Source of the DNA: Polaribacter sp.
Lineage (GTDB): Bacteria; Bacteroidota; Bacteroidia; Flavobacteriales; Flavobacteriaceae
Reading direction: 5' to 3'
NCBI GenBank assembly: GCA_029245665.1
Contig: JAQWOW010000206.1
Span: 1-13,073, forward strand
Length of the DNA: 13,073 nt
Both the position numbers and the translations under genes were made by a program. Position 1 is the first letter of the stretch. Every line of letters begins with the position of its first letter. Under the pieces are notes generated by a model. That model worked only from the letters and a program-made list of their open reading frames with translations. It searched no databases and had not been told where the DNA came from. Below, piece by piece: positions 7,413 through 13,073 of this stretch.

Positions 7413-8801
7413 TTATAAATGAATTACTTCATCATAGGCATCTGCTACTGCTTCCATAACTGCTTCACTCATTGTTGGGTGTGGGTGAATTGTTTTTAAA
7501 ACTTCATGGCCTGTAGTTTCTAGTTTTCGTCCTAAAACTGCCTCGGCAATCATATCTGTAACACCAGCACCAATCATATGACACCCTAACCATTCGCCAT
7601 ATTTTGCATCAAAGATAACTTTTACAAAGCCCTCTGTTGTTCCAGCTGCTGTAGCTTTTCCTGAGGCTGAAAAAGGAAATTTTCCAACTTTTATTTCGTA
7701 ACCAGCTTCTTTTGCTTTTGCTTCGGTCATACCAACAGAGGCTATTTCAGGGGTTGCATAGGTACAACCAGGAACGTTGCCATAATCTATTGGTTCGGTG
7801 TGCAAACCAGCTAATTTTTCTACACAGGTAATTCCTTCTGCAGAGGCAACATGAGCCAATGCTTGTCCGGGAACCACATCTCCAATTGCATAATATCCTG
7901 GAATATTTGTTTGATAAAAATCGTTTACCAAAATTTTATCTCTATCTACAATAATACCAACATCTTCTAAACCAATATTTTCAATATTAGATTTAATTCC
8001 AACTGCGGATAATAAAATATCAGCTTGTAAAGTTTCTTCTCCTTTCTTTGTTTTTACAGTTGCAACAACGCCATCACCAGAAGTATCTACAGATTCTACA
8101 GATGAATTTGTCATTACTTTTATTCCTGCTTTTTTAATAGAGCGTTCAAATTGTTTCGAAATATCAGTATCTTCAACAGGAACTATGTTTGGCATGTATT
8201 CAACAAGGGTTACTTTTGTACCCATGGTATTGTAGAAATGAGCAAATTCAACTCCAATAGCACCAGAACCCACAACAATCATTGATTTTGGTTGGCTAGG
8301 AAGTGTCATCGCTTTTCGATATCCAATCACTTTTACACCGTCTTGCGGTAAGTTCGGTAATTCTCTAGAACGTGCCCCAGTTGCGATAATAATTGAATCG
8401 GCACTGTATTCCGTTACGGTTCCTTTTTCAGAGGTGACCTCCACTTTTTTACCTGTTTTTATTTTTCCAAAACCGTCAATGATATCGATTTTGTTTTTTT
8501 TCATTAAAAAGGCAACTCCTTTACTCATTCCTTCTGCGACTCCACGACTTCTTTTAATAACAGCGTCAAAGTCCTTGTCTATTGCCTCTGCTTTTAAACC
8601 ATATTGATCTACATGTTTTAAATAATCATATACCTGAGCAGATTTTAACAAAGCTTTTGTTGGGATACAGCCCCAATTTAAACAGATTCCTCCCAAAGAT
8701 TCTTTTTCTACAATGGCAACTTTAAATCCTAATTGAGAAGCTCTAATTCCTGTTACATATCCTCCAGGTCCACTTCCTATGATAATGATATCGTATTTCA
8801 T
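7413..8801 (-). CDS. lpdA: Dihydrolipoyl dehydrogenase (E3)
   Basis: FAD-dependent E3 subunit that reoxidises dihydrolipoamide with NAD+ in pyruvate, 2-oxoglutarate and related dehydrogenase complexes and in glycine cleavage; cytoplasmic. The 462 residues show an FAD-binding GSGPGGY (9-15) and the redox disulfide C40/C45 in GGICLNWGCIPTK. The NAD-binding GSGAIGVEFA is at 178-187 and the second FAD contact YAIGDV at 304-309. The C-terminal dimerisation domain carries the active-site dyad H441/E446 in HPHPTMSE. No lipoyl domain is fused to the N-terminus. All catalytic residues are intact and the length is typical. No E1 or E2 gene lies nearby, so this E3 is probably shared among complexes. It has its own promoter in the argS-lpdA gap and its own terminator, so it is a single-gene unit. 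Confidence 0.95.
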   Translation of the reverse strand: MKYDIIIIGSGPGGYVTGIRASQLGFKVAIVEKESLGGICLNWGCIPTKALLKSAQVYDYLKHVDQYGLKAEAIDKDFDAVIKRSRGVAEGMSKGVAFLMKKNKIDIIDGFGKIKTGKKVEVTSEKGTVTEYSADSIIIATGARSRELPNLPQDGVKVIGYRKAMTLPSQPKSMIVVGSGAIGVEFAHFYNTMGTKVTLVEYMPNIVPVEDTDISKQFERSIKKAGIKVMTNSSVESVDTSGDGVVATVKTKKGEETLQADILLSAVGIKSNIENIGLEDVGIIVDRDKILVNDFYQTNIPGYYAIGDVVPGQALAHVASAEGITCVEKLAGLHTEPIDYGNVPGCTYATPEIASVGMTEAKAKEAGYEIKVGKFPFSASGKATAAGTTEGFVKVIFDAKYGEWLGCHMIGAGVTDMIAEAVLGRKLETTGHEVLKTIHPHPTMSEAVMEAVADAYDEVIHL

Positions 8802-8838
8802 AATTGTATTTTATCTAATATTGGTGTTCTTTGTTGTG

Positions 8839-8871
8839 CAAATTTAATCAATAATCATAAATTTACCTCAA
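8839..8871 (-). promoter_or_regulatory. Promoter of lpdA
   Basis: On the minus strand, TTG (8871-8869, within TTTTG) and a perfect TAAATTTG box (8846-8839), followed by CAC, are 22 nt apart, the same spacing as at rimO. Transcription would begin near 8832, leaving a leader of about 31 nt. The promoter falls entirely within the 84-nt gap after the argS stop, so lpdA need not depend on argS transcription. Confidence 0.75.
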
Positions 8872-8885
8872 AACTTGTTTTCTAT

Positions 8886-10679
8886 TTACATTCTCTCAGG
8901 AACTTGAATTCCCAATAATGAAAATGCTTGTTTGATTGTATCCGCTACCTTTTTAGACAGCTGAACTCTAAATATTTTCTTTTCTAGATTTTCTTCTCCT
9001 AAAATAGATACATTCTGATAAAAAGAGTTAAACTCTTTCACTAAATCATAGGTGTAATTTGCAATAATTGCTGGAGAATAATTGGTGGCCGCTTGTTGTA
9101 TAGTTTCAGGAAATAAGGCCAATTGTTTTAACAGTTCTTTTTCTTTTTCGTGTAATTTAATAGAAACAGGGTTTGAGTATTCGAAATTTGCCTTTCTAAT
9201 AATCGATTGAATTCTGGCATATGTATACTGAATAAAAGGCCCAGTGTTACCTTGAAAATCTACTGAAGATTTTGGATCGAATAAAATTCTTTTTTTAGGG
9301 TCTACTTTTAAAATAAAATATTTTAAAGCACCTAGACCAATTATTTTGTATAAATCCTCTTTTTCTTCAGCTGAATATCCTTCTAATTTTCCTAATTCCT
9401 CAGAAATTTCTCTTGCAGTAGTAGTCATTTCAAGCATTAAGTCATCTGCATCTACAACAGTTCCCTCTCTCGATTTCATTTTTCCAGAGGGAAGATCTAC
9501 CATCCCGTAGCTTAAGTGAAACAAGCTTTCTGCCCATGAATATCCTAGTTTTTTTAAGATTAAAAACAATACTTTAAAGTGGTAGTCTTGTTCATTACCA
9601 ACGGTATACACCATTCCTCCTACATCTGGTATATCTTTAGACCGTTGAATAGCTGTACCAATATCTTGAGTCATATATACTGCTGTTCCATCTGAACGAA
9701 GTACTAATTTTTCATCCAATCCATCTTCGGTTAAATCACACCACACAGACCCATCCTCTTTTTCATAGAAAACACCAGATTTTAAACCCTTATCGATACT
9801 ATCTTTTCCTAATAAATAGGTATTGCTTTCATAATAAAGCGTGTCAAAATCGACCCCCAGATTTTTATATGTAACTTCAAATCCACGATATACCCATGAA
9901 TTCATTTCTTTCCAAAGTGAAACAACTTGCTCATCTCCAGCTTCCCATTTCAGCAACATTTCTTTTGCTTCAAGAATAAGTGGTGCTTGTTTTTTTGCTT
10001 CTTCTTCGGTATTTCCTTCAGTAATTAGCTGTGCAATTTCTTTCTTGTATTCTTGATCAAATTTAACGTAATAATTACCAACTAATTTGTCTCCTTTTAA
10101 GCCTGTAGATTCTGGAGTTTCTTTTTGTCCGTCTTTTCCAATGGGAGCGAATTTCTTCCATGCCAACATTGATTTGCAAATGTGAATACCACGATCATTG
10201 ATAATTTGAGTTTTGTAAACTTTTTTTCCAGATGCCTTTATGATTTCTGAAACAGAAAACCCTAGTAAGTTATTGCGAACATGGCCTAGATGTAATGGCT
10301 TATTTGTGTTTGGCGAAGAATATTCAACCAAAATAGCTTTTTCGTCTTTGGTTTTAGAACTATATCCAAAGGTTGAATCTGTATATATAGAATTGAAGAA
10401 ATTAAGATAGAAAGTGTCTTTGATCACAAGATTAAGAAAACCTTTGACAACATTATAGCTAGAGATTTCTGAAACGTTTTCAACAACATAGTTTCCTAAA
10501 TCTTCCCCTATCTCAACCGGATTCCCTTTTTTATAACGCAACATCGGAAAAACTACGATTGTAATATCTCCCTCAAATTCTTTACGAGTAGCTTGGAATT
10601 CTACTGTTGGAATTTCTGTATTGTAGATTGCTAAAAAACCTTCTTTTACTTTGGTCTCTATGATGTTTTGAATATTCAT
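8886..10679 (-). CDS. argS: Arginyl-tRNA synthetase
   Basis: Class I aminoacyl-tRNA synthetase charging tRNA-Arg with arginine. The 597-residue protein has the N-terminal ArgS additional domain (about 1-85) and a Rossmann catalytic core. The HIGH signature appears as HLGH (130-133) in the family context SSPNTNKPLHLGHVRNN. The KMSKS-like loop is KMKSREGT (400-407), following LSYGMVDLPSG. The C-terminal helical DALR anticodon-binding domain (about 480-597) ends in the typical VPERM. Length is at the upper end of the usual range. The ATG at 10679 gives a complete N-terminus. The upstream spacer is shared with the divergent YkgJ-type gene. A clear promoter is not visible: TAAAATTG on the minus strand at 10718-10711 is a one-mismatch -7 candidate with a TTG 25 nt upstream. 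No hairpin follows the stop. Confidence 0.96.
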   Translation of the reverse strand: MNIQNIIETKVKEGFLAIYNTEIPTVEFQATRKEFEGDITIVVFPMLRYKKGNPVEIGEDLGNYVVENVSEISSYNVVKGFLNLVIKDTFYLNFFNSIYTDSTFGYSSKTKDEKAILVEYSSPNTNKPLHLGHVRNNLLGFSVSEIIKASGKKVYKTQIINDRGIHICKSMLAWKKFAPIGKDGQKETPESTGLKGDKLVGNYYVKFDQEYKKEIAQLITEGNTEEEAKKQAPLILEAKEMLLKWEAGDEQVVSLWKEMNSWVYRGFEVTYKNLGVDFDTLYYESNTYLLGKDSIDKGLKSGVFYEKEDGSVWCDLTEDGLDEKLVLRSDGTAVYMTQDIGTAIQRSKDIPDVGGMVYTVGNEQDYHFKVLFLILKKLGYSWAESLFHLSYGMVDLPSGKMKSREGTVVDADDLMLEMTTTAREISEELGKLEGYSAEEKEDLYKIIGLGALKYFILKVDPKKRILFDPKSSVDFQGNTGPFIQYTYARIQSIIRKANFEYSNPVSIKLHEKEKELLKQLALFPETIQQAATNYSPAIIANYTYDLVKEFNSFYQNVSILGEENLEKKIFRVQLSKKVADTIKQAFSLLGIQVPERM

Positions 10680-10755
10680 GGAATGTTGAAAATTGAATTG
10701 CGAAATTAAACAATTTTATTTGTTTTTTTGAATGATTTTTGGTCAAGAATAATTG

Positions 10756-10763
10756 TATTTTTA
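10756..10763 (+). promoter_or_regulatory. Possible -7 box for the YkgJ-type gene
   Basis: TATTTTTA followed by CA is one base from TAnnTTTG and resembles the proposed bshC box. A TTG at 10728-10730 is 25 nt upstream, slightly too far. Transcription from here would leave a leader of about 120 nt containing a small hairpin, TGAGAA/TTCTCA, at 10800-10814. No better box lies nearer the start codon. Confidence 0.25.
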
Positions 10764-10892
10764 CATAGTATTTCGACTTTCAAAATGCCAAACATTTTTT
10801 GAGAAGATTTCTCAGTTTCGTTCAACATTGTTAAAGTTAATATTTTATTTTGATTGAATGTAACGAATGCAGTTAATAGAAACCTATTTTAC

Positions 10893-11417
10893 ATGGAAAA
10901 ACATTTAGAACAACTCCCAAAATTAGCAGAGGAAGCAAAAAAAGAAAACAAAAAATATTTTGTAAATTTAAGAAAGAGAACTCCTAAAGAGTTAGATTAT
11001 GTAATGCAAGATTTACACGATAAAGAGTTTGCTAAAACAGACTGTTTAACTTGTGGTAACTGTTGTAAAACAACATCTCCAATTTTTATAAATAAAGATA
11101 TTGAGCGAATTTCTAAATATTTGAAAATGAAAGTTGTTGATTTTAAAAATCAATACTTAGAGAGAGATCAAGATGATTTTATGGTTTTAAAAACTGCGCC
11201 CTGTTCTTTTTTTGATGAAACTGATAATACTTGTTTTATCTATAAAGTTCGTCCCAAAGCATGTGCAGAGTACCCTCATACAAATAGAAAAAAGTTCATA
11301 CAAATTACAGATTTAACCATTTTAAACACAGGGGTTTGTCCGGCAACTTACAATATAGTTGAAGCTCTAAAAAAGCATTATCCTTTTGAACCAAACAAGA
11401 AAATAAAAAGAAGATAA
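10893..11417 (+). CDS. YkgJ-type cysteine-cluster (putative Zn/Fe-chelating) protein
   Basis: Small cytoplasmic protein with the CxxCxxCC metal-binding fold. From the ATG at 10893 it has 174 residues; an in-frame TTG at 10854 would add 13 with no family resemblance, so the ATG is chosen. The signature is C51-x2-C54-x2-C57-C58 (DCLTCGNCCKT). The matching C-terminal cysteines are C104 in APCSFF, C114 in NTCFIY, C124 in RPKACAEYPH and C149 in TGVCP. These eight cysteines in the order seen are the family hallmark, and a bound zinc or iron-sulfur cluster is expected. The biochemical role of this family is not established. The N-terminal 45 residues and the C-terminus are lysine-rich, which could suit nucleic-acid contact, but that is speculation. 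The gene is divergent from argS. Its nearest downstream terminator is at 11542-11573, beyond a sigma-54 promoter. Confidence 0.85.
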   Translation: MEKHLEQLPKLAEEAKKENKKYFVNLRKRTPKELDYVMQDLHDKEFAKTDCLTCGNCCKTTSPIFINKDIERISKYLKMKVVDFKNQYLERDQDDFMVLKTAPCSFFDETDNTCFIYKVRPKACAEYPHTNRKKFIQITDLTILNTGVCPATYNIVEALKKHYPFEPNKKIKRR

Positions 11418-11467
11418 GAAGTTAATTTTTAAAGATTTTAATTAAATATAGAAACTTCCACTATAAT

Positions 11468-11484
11468 TTGGCACAATCCTTGCT
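11468..11484 (+). promoter_or_regulatory. Sigma-54 (RpoN) promoter, -24/-12 type
   Basis: TTGGCACAATCCTTGCT matches the sigma-54 consensus YTGGCACGrNNNTTGCW at every defined position except one (A for G after GGCAC). The invariant GG (11470-11471) and GC (11482-11483) are separated by exactly 10 nt. The predicted transcription start is about 11495. The site is intergenic, 50 nt after the YkgJ-type stop. No protein-coding gene follows on the plus strand before the terminator at 11542-11573, and the next gene is on the opposite strand. An activator site was not identified. Confidence 0.7.
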
Positions 11485-11512
11485 TCACTATAGATGAAGG
11501 CAAACTAGTGAA
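11484..11512. repeat. Dyad over the predicted sigma-54 start site
   Basis: TTCACTA (11484-11490) and TAGTGAA (11506-11512) form a perfect 7-bp inverted repeat with a 15-nt centre that contains the predicted start at about 11495. The heptamer CACTATA also occurs twice in direct orientation, at 11459-11465 and 11486-11492, flanking the -24/-12 elements. Such placement could mark a repressor or anti-activator site; it could also be chance. Confidence 0.4.
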
Positions 11513-11573
11513 TTGTTTTCTGTATTTGAATTAATTGATAAAAAAAAACCATCTCGTTTGAGGTGGTTTTTTT
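11495..11573 (+). ncRNA. Candidate small RNA from a sigma-54 promoter
   Basis: The unit bounded by the predicted sigma-54 start (about 11495) and the plus-strand terminator (ending 11573) would yield an RNA of roughly 80 nt. It contains no credible reading frame: the only ATG, at 11494-11496, opens a four-codon frame (MKAN). The first 45 nt are AT-rich and largely unstructured, followed by a stable 3' hairpin with a U tail, the usual layout of a base-pairing sRNA. It could instead be processed from the 3' untranslated part of the YkgJ-type mRNA. No Rfam family is recognised by eye. Confidence 0.4.
11542..11573 (+). terminator. Intrinsic terminator, plus strand
   Basis: An A run and ACCATCTC (to 11555) pair with GAGGTGGT (from 11560) and a run of seven Ts across a GTTT tetraloop. 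One pair is U-G on the plus-strand RNA but would be a C-A mismatch in the minus-strand RNA, so the hairpin appears kept for plus-strand transcripts. It would end both the YkgJ-type mRNA and any transcript from the sigma-54 promoter. It may still act weakly as a second stop for the convergent cystathionine beta-synthase gene. Confidence 0.85.
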
Positions 11574-11626
11574 AGTGTTTGTAAATATGTGTAAAATAAA
11601 AAGGTTAAAAAATTTAAGGAGTACAT

Positions 11627-11660
11627 AAAAAAATGAACTTTTATTTTAAAAAAATAGTTC
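11627..11660 (-). terminator. Weak terminator candidate for the cystathionine beta-synthase gene
   Basis: On the minus strand, GAACT and AGTTC (11660-11656 and 11639-11635) enclose an AT-rich inner stem with two mismatches. They are followed by A and seven Ts (11633-11627). It lies 15 nt beyond the stop codon. The stem is weak, so the hairpin at 11542-11573 may share the task. Confidence 0.4.
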
Positions 11661-11674
11661 TATTCATTGTCTCT

Positions 11675-13045
11675 TTAAATAGCACTTATAATATCATATT
11701 TTGTAATTATATGATGATTTCCATTTTCTAACTCAACGAGTACTGCATCATTTTCTTTGGTTATCAATGAAGAGATGTCTTCTAATTTTGTAGACATTTT
11801 TATGACAGGATACGGTTCTCCCATAATTTCTTTAATTGGTTTATTAGCAATATTTTTATCGTTAATAAAGTGGTGTAATAAAAGAGATTCATCAATAGAG
11901 CCTACAAATCCATTTAAATTTTTAACAGGTATTTGCGATATTTTAAAGGTTTTCATTCTTTCGATAGCATGAGAAATTAACTCTTCTGTTTGCGCAGCAA
12001 TCAATGGTTTTCGAGAATGATTTTTTATTATATCAGCAGCTGTTTGAAGTTCTTCTTCTATAAAACCTCGTTCTCGCATCCAATTATCATTAAACATTTT
12101 ACCAACATATCTACTTCCATGATCATGAAATAAAACGACTACAACATCTTCTTTTGTAAAATGCTCTTTCAATTGCAATAATCCTTTTACGGCAGCTCCA
12201 GCAGAGTTTCCTAAAAACATTCCTTCCTCTTTTGCCAAACGTTGCGTATAAATTGCAGCATCTTTATCTGTAACCTTTGTAAAACCGTCAATTATCCCAA
12301 AATTCACATTCTTAGGTAAAATATCTTCACCAATTCCCTCCGTAATGTAGGGATAGATCTCATTCTCGTCAAAAATACCAGTTTCATGATATTTTTTAAA
12401 AACAGATCCATAGGTGTCTATTCCCCAAATTTTTACAGTAGTTCCCGCTTCTTGAGCTTTCATTTTTAAGTAACTTCCAACCCCAGAAATTGTTCCACCA
12501 GTTCCTACACCGACTACAAAATGAGTTACTTTTCCTTTAGTCTGTTCCCATATTTCTGGACCTGTACTTAAAAAATGTGCCCTACAATTACTTGGATTAT
12601 CATATTGGTTTACATACCAAGAATTTGGTGTTTCTTCTCCCAAACGTTTGGAAACAGAATAATAAGAACGTACATCATCTGGCTCAACATTTGTTGGACA
12701 AACAACAACTTCTGCCCCAACAGCTCTTAAAATATCTATCTTTTCTTTTGATTGTTTGTCTGCCATAACAAAAATACATTTGTAACCTTTAATAATTGCA
12801 GCTAAAGCCAATCCCATTCCTGTGTTCCCAGAAGTTCCCTCTATAATAGTTCCTCCAGGTTTCAATCGGCCGTCCATTTCTGCATCTTCTATCATTTGTA
12901 ATGCCATTCTATCTTTTACCGAGTTTCCTGGGTTAAATGTTTCGTATTTTGAAAGGACCAAACAAGGCAATTCTTTTGTTAAAACATTTAATTTTACCAA
13001 AGGAGTGTTTCCAATAGTTTCTAATATATTTTCTGCGTAGTTCAT
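11675..13045 (-). CDS. Cystathionine beta-synthase (PLP enzyme with CBS-domain pair)
   Basis: Fold type II PLP enzyme expected to condense serine with homocysteine to cystathionine, the entry to reverse transsulfuration; it may also release H2S from cysteine. The 456-residue protein has the PLP lysine K44 in NPGNSVKDRMA and the substrate loop TSGNTGMGLA (71-80). The phosphate-binding loop is GTGGTISG (181-188), and the PLP-N1 serine S281 lies in FLGNSAGAAV. The motifs EPDDVRSYYSV (121-131) and EGIGEDILP (236-244) favour cystathionine beta-synthase over cysteine synthase. The C-terminal 115 residues (about 342-456) form two CBS motifs, a regulatory module that can bind adenosyl ligands. There is no N-terminal heme domain. 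An O-acetylserine-dependent cysteine synthase activity cannot be excluded. The gene is convergent with the YkgJ-type gene, and its -7 box lies 18 nt upstream of the ATG. Confidence 0.9.
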   Translation of the reverse strand: MNYAENILETIGNTPLVKLNVLTKELPCLVLSKYETFNPGNSVKDRMALQMIEDAEMDGRLKPGGTIIEGTSGNTGMGLALAAIIKGYKCIFVMADKQSKEKIDILRAVGAEVVVCPTNVEPDDVRSYYSVSKRLGEETPNSWYVNQYDNPSNCRAHFLSTGPEIWEQTKGKVTHFVVGVGTGGTISGVGSYLKMKAQEAGTTVKIWGIDTYGSVFKKYHETGIFDENEIYPYITEGIGEDILPKNVNFGIIDGFTKVTDKDAAIYTQRLAKEEGMFLGNSAGAAVKGLLQLKEHFTKEDVVVVLFHDHGSRYVGKMFNDNWMRERGFIEEELQTAADIIKNHSRKPLIAAQTEELISHAIERMKTFKISQIPVKNLNGFVGSIDESLLLHHFINDKNIANKPIKEIMGEPYPVIKMSTKLEDISSLITKENDAVLVELENGNHHIITKYDIISAI

Positions 13046-13062
13046 CTCTTTAATTTCTTTTA

Positions 13063-13070
13063 CAAAGATA
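13063..13070 (-). promoter_or_regulatory. -7 box of the cystathionine beta-synthase gene
   Basis: On the minus strand TATCTTTG is an exact TAnnTTTG box and one of the commonest flavobacterial forms. It ends 18 nt before the ATG, implying a leader of about 11 nt. The -33 element would lie beyond the window edge. Confidence 0.65.
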
Positions 13071-13073
13071 AAT

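Noticed and set aside
8733..8918. Plus-strand frame crossing the lpdA start and the argS-lpdA gap
   Set aside because: It is antisense to lpdA and its promoter and the argS end, has no promoter of its own, and its composition is unlike the real proteins here.
9841..10056. Plus-strand frame of 71 codons antisense to argS
   Set aside because: Serine- and phenylalanine-rich product typical of the complement of a Lys/Glu-rich gene; no supporting signals.
11423..11447. AT-rich near-dyad (TTAAT ... ATTAA) upstream of the sigma-54 promoter, considered as an activator site
   Set aside because: The symmetry is only in A/T bases and too close to expectation for this composition to support a binding site.
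11494..11508. Tiny reading frame MKAN just after the sigma-54 promoter
   Set aside because: Only four codons, and its ATG begins at or before the predicted transcription start, so translation is implausible.
11757..13040. Plus-strand frames at 11757-11972, 12577-12768 and 12822-13040
   Set aside because: All are antisense shadows of the cystathionine beta-synthase gene; no plus-strand promoter precedes them.

Overview
The window looks like a stretch of chromosome from a marine-type member of the Flavobacteriaceae (Bacteroidota). The DNA is strongly AT-rich. Shine-Dalgarno sequences are essentially absent. Several genes are preceded by the Bacteroidota promoter -7 box TAnnTTTG, two of them with a TTG exactly 22 nt upstream. 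The protein set (RimO, BshC, RlmF, a secreted M14 peptidase with a C-terminal amidotransferase-like domain, E3, ArgS, and a heme-less PLP/CBS-domain cystathionine beta-synthase) also fits that group. The genus cannot be fixed from this window.

Layout: rimO (+) faces a large secreted M14 metallopeptidase gene (-) across a near-symmetrical terminator hairpin at 1420-1452. A 289-nt divergent spacer follows, then bshC and rlmF (+), which overlap by one base (TAATG). rlmF overlaps tail to tail by 4 nt with a small polytopic membrane protein gene (-) that I cannot name. Next on the minus strand are lpdA, with its own promoter and terminator, and argS. Divergent from argS is a YkgJ-type cysteine-cluster protein gene (+). 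A 257-nt spacer then precedes a convergent cystathionine beta-synthase gene (-), whose -7 box lies at the right edge.

Most of this is core metabolism and translation: ribosomal protein S12 modification (RimO), 23S rRNA methylation (RlmF), tRNA-Arg charging (ArgS), 2-oxoacid dehydrogenase complexes (Lpd), and sulfur/thiol metabolism (cystathionine beta-synthase and the bacillithiol enzyme BshC). I see no mobile elements, CRISPR, tRNA or rRNA genes, and no broken genes.

The least expected signal lies in the spacer between the YkgJ-type gene and the cystathionine beta-synthase gene. A near-consensus sigma-54 promoter (11468-11484) has a dyad over its predicted start site. It is followed about 80 nt later by a strong plus-strand terminator (11542-11573), with no coding gene between or beyond on that strand. 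This has the architecture of an RpoN-dependent small RNA gene. It is inferred from sequence only.
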